DNA from: Rhodoblastus sp963704565
Lineage (GTDB): Bacteria; Pseudomonadota; Alphaproteobacteria; Rhizobiales; Beijerinckiaceae
Assembly: GCA_963704565.1 (NCBI GenBank)
Contig: OY969917.1
Coordinates: 3,534,001-3,598,000 of the forward strand
Length of the DNA: 64,000 nucleotides
Direction of reading: 5' to 3'
The translations under genes and the position numbers were made by a program. This document shows, piece by piece, positions 37,973 to 47,649 of the stretch. Each line of letters starts with the position of its first letter. Position 1 is the stretch's first letter. The notes below the pieces were generated by a model. The model worked only from the letters and a program-made list of their open reading frames with translations. It searched no databases and was not told the DNA's origin.

Positions 37973-38380
37973 TCACGTTCGCCAGTCCGTCACCATCAAA
38001 CCAGGAATGCGTTCGAACTCCCGCCGGTTCAGCGTAACCAAAACCGCCTCACGCCGCCGCGCTTGCGCGGCGATCAAGAGGTCGTAAGGACCGATGGGCG
38101 TTCCTTTGCTTTCGAGGAAAGCCCTAATATCGCCTGCCTTACAGGCGTCCGTTTCATCGAATTCTATGATTTCCGTGATTGCGGTCAAAAACGCGTCGAT
38201 CCGCTCATGATTTCGCGCCGGATTCTGGCTCTTTGCGGCGCCATATCGCAGCTCGAATAAGACTGGGACCGGCACAATCAAGGTGCTGCCCGCCGAGATT
38301 TCATTCTGAAGTCTGACGTCTATAGCATCGTCGCGCCGGTTCATGACCGCGATAATGACGTTGGTGTCGAGGAAAAACAT
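37973..38380 (-). CDS. vapC: VapC-type PIN-domain toxin
   Basis: 135 residues. PIN-domain acidic residues are visible: FLDTNVII at the N-terminus (Asp), FELRYGAA (Glu), GPYDLLIAAQA (Asp), and a C-terminal LVTLNRREFERIPGL. Sequence-specific endoribonuclease, usually cutting tRNA. It follows the vapB gene by eight bases in the same orientation. Confidence 0.92.
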   Translation of the reverse strand: MFFLDTNVIIAVMNRRDDAIDVRLQNEISAGSTLIVPVPVLFELRYGAAKSQNPARNHERIDAFLTAITEIIEFDETDACKAGDIRAFLESKGTPIGPYDLLIAAQARRREAVLVTLNRREFERIPGLMVTDWRT

Positions 38381-38388
38381 CGGCTGCC

Positions 38389-38655
38389 TTAATCGAAAGA
38401 AATCGTCTCATCGACCGTATCAGGCGCTTCCTCGGCAAGTTCTGGAAACGGCGTGTCGAGATAGGAGTCGAGGCTTGCGCGCCACGCCTTTACGTCGAAG
38501 ACAGGTCTTTCGAGCGGTTCGAGGATGACCTTTCCCCCAATCCGGCTGACTCGCACTTCATTGCCCTCAAAGCGAAATTCCTTCGGTAAACGCACGGCTT
38601 GGCTGCGCCCATGCATGAACAGTTTTGCGGTCTGGTGTCTTTCGGCGGCTGACAT
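38389..38655 (-). CDS. vapB: VapB-type antitoxin (AbrB/SpoVT fold)
   Basis: 88 residues. The N-terminal swapped-hairpin DNA-binding domain has AKLFMHGRSQAVRLPKEFRF (about residues 10-29). An acidic C-terminal tail (FPELAEEAPDTVDE) is likely to block VapC. Autoregulation is expected through the palindromes at 38673-38699 just upstream. Confidence 0.9.
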   Translation of the reverse strand: MSAAERHQTAKLFMHGRSQAVRLPKEFRFEGNEVRVSRIGGKVILEPLERPVFDVKAWRASLDSYLDTPFPELAEEAPDTVDETISFD

Positions 38656-38672
38656 TTCGGTAAATCTCCACC

Positions 38673-38699
38673 GTGATAGCTATCTGTGATAGATATCAC
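38673..38699. promoter_or_regulatory. Candidate VapB operator
   Basis: Two adjacent palindromic units, GTGATAGCTATC (38673-38684) and GTGATAGATATCAC (38686-38699), about 18 bases upstream of vapB. Such paired inverted repeats are typical of VapBC autoregulation. Confidence 0.6.
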
Positions 38700-38773
38700 G
38701 CGCCGGAGAGAATGGCTAGATCGCTTGCTCCGATCGCCGACATCCAATGCGAGGCAATCTTGGTTGATCGCAT

Positions 38774-39991
38774 TCAGATAGAAAATAGATCTTCGCGCAT
38801 AGGCTCGATCCTGTATCCCAACGCCTGATAGCCCTGCCGTCGCTTCGCCGCCATTCGCGCCAATACCGGAACGGATTTGTCTGCATAATCATAAATCATG
38901 ACGTCGCGCTTTGCCTCATGCAAACGATGCAACCGACCGGCGTACTGGGCGAGAGTTCCCTTCCACGCGACGGGCATGGTCAAAAACAACGTGTCCAGCC
39001 GCGCGTCGTCAAAACCTTCGCCCAAATAACGGCCAGTCGCGAGTACGACGCGTTCTTCGCGTGGCGCTATTTGCCGAAGCTGATCCATCGCCGCGCGTCT
39101 CTGCTTTGCGGTCTGGTCGCCCCGTAGAACAATGACATTTTTGGCGAAACATTCGAGCCGTCCGGATAAATTTTCCAAATGGTCTGTTCGTTCCGTGATC
39201 ACGACGGGAAAACGGCCATCTTCAAGCGCAAAAAGGATGTCGTTGAAATTCAGGTCATTCCGTTCTGCGTTTCCGCTCAGCGCGCGAAATACTTCCTGGA
39301 TCGGCGTCGTCGTCGAACTCAGTTCGGATTCCAACCTGAACTTCGTTTCGCGAATGCGAACCAAATGATCGAAGGGCCGTTTTTCAGCCTCGGAGCGGGC
39401 GTCGACCCGAAAGCGGATCGGCCCGCATTGCATGGTGATGATCGGATGGTGGCCATCCTTTCGAGTCACGGTCGCGGAAAGACCAAGAACATATTTGGCT
39501 TTGGCGCGACGCGGCAGGAGTTCGAAACTGACCGCCGAAATGTGATGGCACTCGTCGATCACGAGATGGCCGTAAGAACCGACGATATCGTCGACTTCAC
39601 CTTTCCGGACGAGACTTTGCATCAGCGCGACGTCGCCGCGGCCTGTCGGCTTCCGGCGCCCGCCGCCGATCACCCCGATATCGCGGCGCGGAAGATTTGA
39701 AAAAGCGGAGAGGCGCTCCACCCATTGGTCCATCAGTTGCTGACGATGAACAAGAATCAACGTGTTCACGCCTCGCGTCGCCATTATTGAAATCGCGACG
39801 ATGGTTTTGCCGAATGCGGTTGTCGCCGCCAGCACTCCCGCGTCATGCGCGAGCAAGGCATTGGCGGCTTGCTGCTGATCCGGGCCGTAACGTTCCAATG
39901 AAGGCCATTTTGATCGGAGAGCCTTTGAAACGGACATCTTCGATCTCCACCGCCAATTCATGAGATCGAAACAGTTCTTCCACCGCTTCAA
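38774..39991 (-). pseudogene. SF2 helicase part of a decayed TOTE-type primase-helicase
   Basis: Superfamily 2 (DEAD/DEAH) helicase with TAFGKTIVAISI (Walker A), VIDECHHIS (DECH box), GLSATVTRKDGHH (motif III) and YAGRLHRLHEAKR (motif VI). In TOTE conflict systems this domain is fused to an archaeo-eukaryotic-type primase. Here the linker that should join them reads in a different frame: GTLRP at about 39885-39895 is one frame off from DQQQAAN. An extra C in a CCC run (plus-strand GGG at 39882-39884) would explain this. The helicase half alone may still be translated from an internal start. Confidence 0.72.
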
Positions 39992-40029
39992 AGCAGCCTC
40001 GCGGCAAAGCCACGAACTTCTTGGACAAC

Positions 40030-41083
40030 TCAGCGCATGAAAATGATCCGCGGTTTGTCATGGGTCGAGCGGCGCGCCGCCTGAGCCGCATAAAACTCAG
40101 GGTTTTGAAAAGCTGCGATGCGGATGAGGCGCGCGATGAAGCTTGAGGGCAAACCATCGCGAGGGATGTAGATTTGATCGCCAAATGTCAGCTTGACCGT
40201 CGCGGGCAATGTCCCGACGACATTTATCGTCGGCGTCCGACGCGACGGCGGCGCAAGCCAAGGTTCTTCGTCATCGTCAAACAGCGGGATTCTGACGCCC
40301 AGGATCTTTCCGGCGGCGCTCGCCTGCTCAACCAAACGTTCGACGTCCGGTCGCAACATGGGAGCGATCTGGGCAAGGAAAACCCACTGGTCAGGATAAG
40401 GCGAAAAGTCATCGTCGATGAAAACGCTGTTCCCGCTCTGAGGCGCCAAACCTTGAAGCGGTAGGGCGATGAGATTCCCGAAGCCTCCCGCGGGCAGGAC
40501 ATCCTGGCTGGGAAAGAGGCGGTCATAGGATTTGAACCCGATGTCGGGTGCGTCTTCCATTGTCTCCGTGATCAGAAAGGAACCGAGGCGGCGCGCCAAC
40601 GCCCCAGGCGCCGGCTGATCGAAAAAAATCCAGGCATGCGCGCCTTCCCCGGAACGTGAGCGTTCCACCGCGACGGGAATGTCATGCCGCCGACATGTTC
40701 TCGCGAACGCCGCCACGTCGTCTCGCCAACCCTCATCATCGAAATCCACCGCCAAAAGCCAGCAGCTGTCGTCGGGCAGCAAAGGATAAACACCCATCAC
40801 GAAGGCGGCGCCATCGGGTTTCATGCCGCGCAAGTGACGGGCGATCATTTCATCGCTGACAGGCACAAAAGCCTGATGCGGACAGTCGGAACACTTGATG
40901 CGGGGTTTGCCGCAAAGGCCTTCGCGCCATTCATTCGCGCAGACCGGGGAATAGCCGGAGCGTCCTGATTTGGCGTTTTCCCACCTCGCGGGAAACACGT
41001 CGTCGCGCCCTCGAAACAATCGACGGAAAAGCGCGATTTTTTGAGCGTTTGATAGCGTTTCGTCGCCGACATCAGGGCGTCGG
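40030..41083 (-). pseudogene. Archaeo-eukaryotic primase part of a decayed TOTE-type gene, 5' end cut by IS21
   Basis: The frame contains the TOTE primase pattern: FRGRDDVFPARWEN, a cysteine cluster in GKPRIKCSDCPHQAF, WLLAVDFDDEGW with catalytic aspartates, and RSGEGAHAWIFF. The frame continues upstream of the first usable start codon to the IS21 left end at 41083 (reading DETLSNAQKIALFRRLF), so the N-terminus is lost. At about 40036-40040 an extra base ends the frame at IIFMR-stop, while the next frame continues with CAELSKKFVALPRGC, the expected linker. At least two frameshifts separate it from the helicase. Confidence 0.7.
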
Positions 41084-41149
41084 TGTTGATTTCCGCGAGG
41101 AAGTGACCCGGGATTTTCACTGAGAAGTGACCCACCAGGATTTATGGGA

Positions 41150-41947
41150 TCAGGGTCGTGCTTGGGTCAAGTTTTTGGTCTTCTCCTTTCGTCCTTTTGT
41201 GGCGGCAGCGCTCGCCTTGAAGCGGAAGCTGTCATTGCCGGTTTCGACGATGTGGCAGTGATGGGTCAGGCGATCGAGCAGCGCGGTCGTCATTTTGGCG
41301 TCGCCGAACACATCCGCCCATTCACTGAAGGAGAGGTTCGTCGTGATGGCGACGCTGGCCCGCTCGTAAAGCTTGCTCAGCAGATGGAAGAGCAAGGCCC
41401 CACCGGACGGGCTGAACGGCAGATAGCCGAGCTCGTCGAGGATCACGAGATCGAGCCGCGCCAGCCGGTCGGCGATCTGGCCGGCTTTGCCCTGGGCTTT
41501 TTCCTGCTCCAGGGCATTGACCAGTTCGACGGAGGAGAAGAAGCGAACCTTCTTGCGATGATGCTCGATGGCATGAACGCCGAGCGCCGTGGCGATGTGA
41601 GTTTTTCCCGTTCCTGGACCGCCAACCAGGACGACATTGTCGGCCTGGTCTATGAACTCGCAGCGATGCAGCTGCCGAACCAAGGCTTCATTGACCTCGC
41701 TGGCGGCGAAGTCGAAGCCGGTCAGATCCTTGTAGGCGGGAAAGCGCGCCGCCTTGATCTGATAGGCAATGGAGCGAACCTCGCGTTCGGCGGTTTCCGC
41801 CTTGAGCAATTGCGAGAGCATGGGAATGGCCGCATCAAAAGCCGGCGATCCCTGTTCCAGCAGATCGCTTACGGCCTGCGCCATGCCGAACATTTTCAGG
41901 CTGCGCAACATGATGACAATCGCGGCGCTGGCGGGATCATGACGCAT
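41150..41947 (-). CDS. istB: IstB, IS21 helper ATPase
   Basis: 265 residues from the ATG at 41947. AAA+ ATPase with Walker A LVGGPGTGKTHIATAL and Walker B DLVILDELGYLPFS, SKLYERASVAITTNLSFSEW in the sensor region. Works with IstA to regulate transposition. It overlaps the istA stop, so the two are translationally coupled. Intact. Confidence 0.92.
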   Translation of the reverse strand: MRHDPASAAIVIMLRSLKMFGMAQAVSDLLEQGSPAFDAAIPMLSQLLKAETAEREVRSIAYQIKAARFPAYKDLTGFDFAASEVNEALVRQLHRCEFIDQADNVVLVGGPGTGKTHIATALGVHAIEHHRKKVRFFSSVELVNALEQEKAQGKAGQIADRLARLDLVILDELGYLPFSPSGGALLFHLLSKLYERASVAITTNLSFSEWADVFGDAKMTTALLDRLTHHCHIVETGNDSFRFKASAAATKGRKEKTKNLTQARP

Positions 41948-43469
41948 GGCGGTTCTCCTGCGTGACGTCGCGCAAGGCGTCATAGCGTTGGACATCGGCG
42001 CGCGGTTCACGGTTCAACGCCAACGCCTGCGGCGCCTCAATGGGCGTCGGCGCCGGCGGCTTACCGTCGACCAGCCGGTGCAGCAGGTTGAGGATATGGG
42101 TCTTGGTCGGCGCGCCAGCGCCCAGGGCCAGTTCGACAGCGCAGAGCACGGCCTGCTCGTCGTGATGCAGCACCAGAGCCAGTATCTCTGCCATTTCCCG
42201 GTCGCCGCCGGGATGTTTGAGGAGATGCTGTTGCAGCCGTTTGAAGGCTTCCGGCAGTTCGAAGAAGGGCGCGCCATTGCGCAAGGCGCCCGGCTTGCGT
42301 TGAACGACCGCCAAATAATGCCGCCAATCATAGACCGTCTGGCCAAGCCTTCGGTGAGAACGATCAATAATCCGCTTGTGCTCGCAAAGAACCTGGCCTT
42401 CCCCGACAATGACAATGTGCTCTGGATAAACGCGCAAGCTCACCGGGCGATTGGCGAAGGAAGCCGGGACGCTGTAGCGATTGCGCTCCAGATGGACGAG
42501 GCAGGTGGGCGACACTCGCTTGCTGTATTCGACGAAGCCATCGAAAGGCCGGGAAAGAGGCATCAGGGTCGGCGTCTCGCTCGCCCAGACTTCGGCGATC
42601 GTTCCTGGCTGGCCTCCATGAGGAATCTCCTGCCACAGCGCCTGGCAGCGGTGCTCCAGCCATTCATTCAGCGCCTCCAGCGTCGGGAAGCTCGGCGTCG
42701 GTTGCCAAAGCCTGTGGCGCGCGTCTTGGACGTTTTTCTCGACCTGGCCCTTTTCCCAGCCGGAGGCCGGATTGCAGAACTCGGCGCCGAACAGATAGTG
42801 GCTGGTCATGGCGAGGAAGCGTGCGTTGACCTGCCGCTCCTTGCCGACCAGGACGCGATCGACCGCCGTTTTCATATTGTCGTAAATCCCCCGCCGAGGC
42901 ACGCCGCCAAACACCCGGAACGCCTGATAATGGGCGTCGAACAGCATCTCGTGGGTTTGCAGGAGATAGGCGCGAACGAGGAAGGCGCGGCTGTAGGACA
43001 GCTTGATATGGGCGGCTTGCAGCTTGACCCGCTCGCCGCCGATGATCGCGAAGTCCTCGCTCCAATCGAACTGGAACGCTTCGCCCGGCTGAAACGCCAG
43101 AGGGACGAAAGCACCCCGGCCGACCGTCTGCTGTTCGCGATGGCGGTCTTCTTTCCATTCTCGGGCGAAGGCGGCGACGCGGCCGTACGAGCCGTCAAAA
43201 CCCAGCGCGACGAGATCGGCGTGCAACTGCTTCAGTGTGCGCTTCTGCTTGCGCGGCCGGCCGGCCTCGGTTTTCAGCCAGGCTGACAATTTGTCGGCGA
43301 AAGCATCCAGCTTGCTTGGTCGGTCAGGAACCTTGAACTTCGGATCGACGACATCAGATCGCAGATATTTGCGGATCGTGTTCCGCGACAACCCGGTTCG
43401 TCGCGCAATCTCACGGATCGAGAGCTGGTCGCGAAAAAACCACCGGCGGATAACGCTCAACAAAGCCAT
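41937..43469 (-). CDS. istA: IstA, IS21-family DDE transposase
   Basis: 510 residues from the ATG at 43469 (the frame is open to 43529). An N-terminal helix-turn-helix (SIREIARRTGLSRNTIRKYL) precedes the integrase core with FQFDWSEDFA, GIYDNMKTAV and NPASGWEKGQVEKNV (DDE residues), and a C-terminal Mu-transposase-like domain (NRYSVPASFANRPVSLRVYP). Appears intact. Confidence 0.92.
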   Translation of the reverse strand: MALLSVIRRWFFRDQLSIREIARRTGLSRNTIRKYLRSDVVDPKFKVPDRPSKLDAFADKLSAWLKTEAGRPRKQKRTLKQLHADLVALGFDGSYGRVAAFAREWKEDRHREQQTVGRGAFVPLAFQPGEAFQFDWSEDFAIIGGERVKLQAAHIKLSYSRAFLVRAYLLQTHEMLFDAHYQAFRVFGGVPRRGIYDNMKTAVDRVLVGKERQVNARFLAMTSHYLFGAEFCNPASGWEKGQVEKNVQDARHRLWQPTPSFPTLEALNEWLEHRCQALWQEIPHGGQPGTIAEVWASETPTLMPLSRPFDGFVEYSKRVSPTCLVHLERNRYSVPASFANRPVSLRVYPEHIVIVGEGQVLCEHKRIIDRSHRRLGQTVYDWRHYLAVVQRKPGALRNGAPFFELPEAFKRLQQHLLKHPGGDREMAEILALVLHHDEQAVLCAVELALGAGAPTKTHILNLLHRLVDGKPPAPTPIEAPQALALNREPRADVQRYDALRDVTQENRHAS

Positions 43470-43582
43470 GTCTATCACTCCGTTGCCCCCCGCTGAAAAC
43501 AGCAAGGGTGGGGTCAAAACATGGGTCAAATCTCAATGAAAATTCCCGGCCTAAACGGGTCAGTTCTCAGTGGAACTCAACA

Positions 43583-43822
43583 CGTCATGGCGTCTGCGGT
43601 AATTGCAGGACTGGTGTAACTATCGCCAATACGCGATGTATAATAAAGCGACATATCTGTTAAACCAAGACCAAGGGAGACCGTCCCACCTATTTGCTGA
43701 ATCGGCCCGTAGGGCGTATTATCGGGGTTTACAATCTGATTGGTTGAACCAATTACTCCGACAGTTTGACCAAAAACATCTATAAAGGTCACAGTCACAT
43801 TAGGCATTCTCGCCCCCATCAT
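43583..43822 (-). CDS. Truncated hypothetical protein at the IS21 boundary
   Basis: About 80 residues, starting MMGARMPNVTVTFIDVFGQ and reading a Gly/Ser/Thr-rich beta-like sequence (IQQIGGTVSLGLGLTDMSLY). The native frame meets the IS21 end at 43582 and stops two codons inside it. Rejoining the flanks of the element would give a stop one or two codons further on, so the loss may be small. AT-rich codons, unrecognised family. Confidence 0.45.
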
Positions 43823-43926
43823 TCTCTATTGTGCCAAGTTAGCAATAACCATGACGGATGTTATTTCCATGCGATAGACACGCCAATGAAACAGCGATCG
43901 TTTACGAGTGAGCAGACAATTCGATA

Positions 43927-44463
43927 TCATCGTTTAATTTCTATGTTTGCAATTATATAGGTTATAGCATCAATCATAAATATTATAAAAAACAACACAA
44001 TAAAGTTTATTGCAACAAACTCTTTTACAATCAAAATTGTCGAAAATGGTCGGCTGCCATAGTAAGCGCTATTCACATCTGCGCCAAAATGGTTGTACAT
44101 ATAACGCAAGCCGATTGCAGCCATGATAAAAAAAATTATATATACAATCAAAAATATATTAGCCCCAATATATTTCTTTCTTGCTGCTACATATTCTGAA
44201 AGAGCTTTGAGATTTGCGATACTTAGTATCACCAAATAACAGCACGAAAAAATAATCATCGTAACAACGCATCTTAAATACCAAATTGCACCAATGGCAT
44301 GCTCGTTTGAATTAAACATGTACACGAATAAAGAAAATACGCCGACAAACAAATAGGCGGGAGTTAATAGCTTACTTACCGTGCTAAAATCTCTGCCAGG
44401 ATCGCGGTTGGGGGTCTTAGCAGGAGATTGCATTCGGTCTACCCTAGAGAACAGAAACATCAA
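43927..44463 (-). CDS. AT-rich hypothetical four-TM membrane protein
   Basis: 178 residues. Hydrophobic segments fall near residues 36-50, 64-84, 101-121 and 149-172 (e.g. FIVLFFIIFMIDAITYIIA). Very AT-rich codon use (AAA, ATA, TTT), unlike the surrounding chromosome, so probably acquired. An internal ATG 30 bases in could be the true start (MQSPAKTPNRDPG). No family recognised. Confidence 0.6.
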   Translation of the reverse strand: MMFLFSRVDRMQSPAKTPNRDPGRDFSTVSKLLTPAYLFVGVFSLFVYMFNSNEHAIGAIWYLRCVVTMIIFSCCYLVILSIANLKALSEYVAARKKYIGANIFLIVYIIFFIMAAIGLRYMYNHFGADVNSAYYGSRPFSTILIVKEFVAINFIVLFFIIFMIDAITYIIANIEIKR

Positions 44464-44697
44464 GAATTACGGCGGAATCACGGGAATTACGGTGATAATA
44501 CGAATTCCCCAGATATCACAGGCTTTATCCACGCTTCCGCGCCGACGACCGCCGGAAACTCCGCCGTATTCCGCAAAACGCTCAAACCCGCACGCATGCC
44601 TCACCTCCTCGTTCCAGCCGTGCGAAACATCGGCAAACGCCTCGCTTCCGCGCTGTCTCAGCCAGATTAGCCATCGCGCACGGCCCGAAGCTGCGCC

Positions 44698-45642
44698 TCA
44701 TGCCCCACAATCCTCCGCCAGATACCCGAACCGCATCATCATCGGCCTGTGGGCGGCGATGATCGCTTTAACCTGGCTCTGTGACAGAACGTCCTTCCAC
44801 TGCCTAGCCCTCCCTTCGCGGAAGAATTTTTCTGCCTCCGGCGGCTTTTCGACAAAGCCCTGCGCCGCCTCCTGCCGCGCCAAGGCGTCGAACGAGGATT
44901 TCTCGATCGCCCGCCGCAATTGCTCCGGCGTCGGCTTGAGCCGCAAAAAACTCGCTAGCCGGCCGAAACTGCGCTCCGGCGCCGCCAGCAAATCCTCGTA
45001 GCGCAGAATTATCACAGGCCGATGCGGCACGGACAGCCAGCTCGCGACGTGAAAACTCCACGAGCCCATGAATTCATAGACCCTGTGCTCGTTGCCGGCG
45101 CCGGCGCCGGACAAATCGGCCATCAGCGCAATGATCGCATCGATCGGGACGCCGGCGAAATGCGCGTAGGACACCGCGACATCGAGCGGATTGCGCACCA
45201 GATAGACGGCGGCAAGCGTCACGTCGAAATTGATGGTCGGAAAGCCCTCGACATTGGCGACGGCGTTATGGGTCTAGATGAAGAGCGGCCCGCCCGCGCC
45301 GGCGGTCATATCGGCCTGAACCGCGAAGCGCGCTTCCGCGATCTCCTGCGGCGTCGCTTCTTGCGCCGGTTTGCCCAGCCTGCGGTCAAAAAAGGGTTTG
45401 AGCGCCTCGCGCCCGGTCATCTCGTGCAGGGCGTTGATGCTCTGCGCGCCTTCGGAAACGCCGCGCAATTCGCGCAAAAGATTGTGCAGGAACACCCGCA
45501 CCCAGGTATTGCCGGACTTGGGATAGGAGGCGATCCAGACCGCACGCTGCCGCAGCCTGACGTCTGCCGAGCCGGCGCCTTGGCCCAGAATATCGGGCAG
45601 CGGCCTTTCATCGATTTGGTCAAAGCAATCCATGAGGGTCAA
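44698..45642 (-). pseudogene. Sulfotransferase gene interrupted by an in-frame amber codon
   Basis: The reading frame is in one phase from 45642 to 44698 except for a TAG at 45274-45276. The first part contains the PAPS-binding VWIASYPKSGNTWVR (about residues 36-50). After the stop the sequence continues THNAV, then YLVRNPLDVAVSYAHF (3'-phosphate-binding block) and ILRYEDLLAAPE. The usual motif is KTHNA, so the amber codon replaces the conserved lysine (AAG to TAG is one base). The two halves are 122 and about 190 residues. Sulfates an acceptor from PAPS in the family; here presumably non-functional unless suppressed. Confidence 0.88.
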
Positions 45643-46239
45643 ACGCCGAAAAAGTTAACGGGCATTAACGTTTGACACCAAGCACCATTCCGCCTGCGAG
45701 AAGTCAAGCGCCGGAATCGCCGTTGTTGGGCCGCAACGCCTGCGACAAAATGCCGCACCATCGCGCCGCGACCACATTCTGAGCGCCGACGGTTGCCGAG
45801 GCTTTCGATCGATTTCCCTCAAAACGATCCAAGGTTCATTGGCTGTCGATCGGAAGGCCTGGCTCGGGCAAGCGCATCCGCAGATGCACAGGTGTGAGTG
45901 CTTCATTGTTCTGCATTCCGCTTCAATTCGCTACGCAGGATTTCGCCGCACGACGCAGAATTCCGCCGAAGGTTGCAGAACGCCATGGCGGCGTTGGCCG
46001 CAATCGCGAATACCGTCGCGCGGCGCCTTTGCGGCCTCAACCGTGCGTCAGACCGCGAATTGACGCGGCGCAAAATGATTGCGGATGTGTCACCGCGGCG
46101 TTGCGCGCGCGGCCGGGTTACTGCAACGCAAGCGGCGCCGCAGCGCGACAGGGTCGTTTCCGCGCCATGTGGATGGATTCACGTGACGGATTGACTGGGC
46201 TGCTTCGCCGTGCCCTCGTCGCCGCATGAGGACGGCGAC
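45643..46239. other. Gene-free spacer
   Basis: 597 bases between the broken sulfotransferase and the hypothetical gene at 46240. Short frames on both strands overlap one another and show no protein-like pattern. Possibly contains the left junction of the integrated element, but no copy of the tRNA-Glu 3' end was seen. Confidence 0.45.
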
Positions 46240-46677
46240 ATGGTGATTGAAGATCAGCTTCGGGAACGGTTGCGCAAGATTGAGGCGCTTTATCTCGGCG
46301 CCGCGACTGATGGCGAGCGGGACGCGGCGGAAGCGGCGCTGACGCGGTTGAAGACCAAGCTTGAAGAGGCCAGCCGCGTCGATCGGCCGGAAGAGATGAA
46401 GCTCAGCTTTCCCGATCATTGGTCCGTGCGCCTCTTCATCGCGTTGTGCCGGCGTTATGGCCTCAAGCCCTATCGTTATCCGCGCCAGCGCAACACAACG
46501 GTGATGGTCAAAGCGCCACGGCGCTTCTTTGATGCCGTCGTGTGGCGGCAATTCAACGACGTGCACGCCGATCTCTGGGCTTATTTCGAGCAGACGACGG
46601 AGCGCCTGATCCGCGACACGATTTCCGCCGACGTCGCCGACGCCGAGACGGTCAAAGCGCCGATCGGACTGCTGTGA
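46240..46677 (+). CDS. Hypothetical protein of mobile elements
   Basis: 145 residues from the ATG at 46240 (GAGG upstream; a GTG at 46210 is an alternative). An N-terminal coiled-coil-like helix (QLRERLRKIEALYLGAA) is followed by a globular part with LFIALCRRYGLKPYRYPRQR and FFDAVVWRQFNDVHADLW. Similar proteins accompany relaxase genes in Rhizobiales, but the function is not known. GC content matches the relaxase and integrase downstream. Confidence 0.65.
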   Translation: MVIEDQLRERLRKIEALYLGAATDGERDAAEAALTRLKTKLEEASRVDRPEEMKLSFPDHWSVRLFIALCRRYGLKPYRYPRQRNTTVMVKAPRRFFDAVVWRQFNDVHADLWAYFEQTTERLIRDTISADVADAETVKAPIGLL

Positions 46678-47649
46678 ACTGAACGGCGTCAGGCGCCCAG
46701 GCCAGCTTTTCCGTTCCGTCTACCGGTTGAGAGCGAGCGGCTCGTGCAGCCGATGATGGGCCATGCGCCCGGAGACGATCCGCTCCAGAACATCCGTCCG
46801 CCCACTCTCCGGCTCGATTCCGTTCAGTTGTAAGGGGCACGACGCCGCAACCGTCGCCATCCATACGCCGCGCACAAGGCTGCGGCGCAAGTCGCGCCCG
46901 CGAAGCGGCCGAAACGATCCCAGGCACACGCCGGCGGGTGGAAGAAACGCGCCGGCCAAGCGCGTTGGCGAACACGAAACTGATGAAAATGATTGCGGCG
47001 CCGGTCATTCCGAAGAGCACGAATTGAGCAAGGCAATCCGCGCAGGAGACTGAGGAGACTGAGGATTGGCGCCGAGGCGGAGCGAAGCGAAACACGCTGT
47101 CTGGCCTGCCGCCACGCGGGCGAAAGACGGCTCGACCGCATTCGATTGCTTGTAATGCCGCCGTGGATTGGCCGGCAAAAGGCGCCGCGACGGTCGAAGC
47201 GCTGCTGTTCGATTGCAGCCGGACGGCGCCGTCATTGAGTGCGGAAGCGCGCGGCGCATCAGAACGCGGCTGGTTCAGGGGCTGGCGTCATGGCGAACGT
47301 TAGTGTATTATTTCGTAGAATAAAGCACGAACAGCAATATCGAAAAATGTTCGCAAAGCACACCCGATTCAGAGCGCAAGATAAAGCGGATTTTCAATCC
47401 GCGCGGCCTGCGCCCGCAAGCTGTTGTCTGCACATTGTTTTCCGTGCCGGAAAACGGCGCCGGAGCGGCGCGTGAGAGGTGCGGGCGCGCAGGATGGCGG
47501 GCTATCTGACTGATTTCCAATCGACGTTTGTGCGCGTGCGTTGATGTGCGCTTCGAATTTCATGCGCCAGAGCCGCCGTATGCACGCTATACTTGGATCG
47601 CCGCATTTGAGCTCTTGCGCGGCCTGGAATTCACACCGATCCTGGCGTC
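46678..47649. other. Gene-free 970-bp spacer upstream of the relaxase
   Basis: Overlapping frames on both strands have the skewed composition of non-coding GC-rich DNA. An AT-richer patch near 47300-47390 precedes the relaxase. An origin of transfer would be expected near the relaxase gene, but no clear inverted repeat with a nick site was recognised by eye. Confidence 0.45.

Larger units (their letters stand above)
41084..43582 (-). mobile_element. IS21-family insertion sequence with istA and istB, 2,499 bp
   Basis: Ends are related inverted repeats: left TGTTGATTTCCGCGAGGAAG, and right end (reverse complement) TGTTGAGTTCCACTGAGAAC. Each is followed inward by further TGACCC-containing repeats, as in IS21 elements. 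No clean target duplication is seen; CGTC occurs on both sides but two bases off on the left. Inserted in or beside the TOTE gene, and cutting a small AT-rich gene on its other side. Confidence 0.82.

Noticed and set aside
44464..44697. Remnant of a small transposase between the membrane protein and the sulfotransferase
   Set aside because: Fragments looked faintly familiar but no motif or frame could be supported.
45655..45906. 83-residue minus-strand frame with a cysteine-containing N-terminus
   Set aside because: No conserved pattern, overlapping plus-strand frames of similar length, and no ribosome-binding site that stands out.
46678..47649. Protein-coding genes or oriT upstream of the relaxase
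   Set aside because: Frames on both strands lack protein-like pattern and no clear nick-site motif with inverted repeat could be defended.
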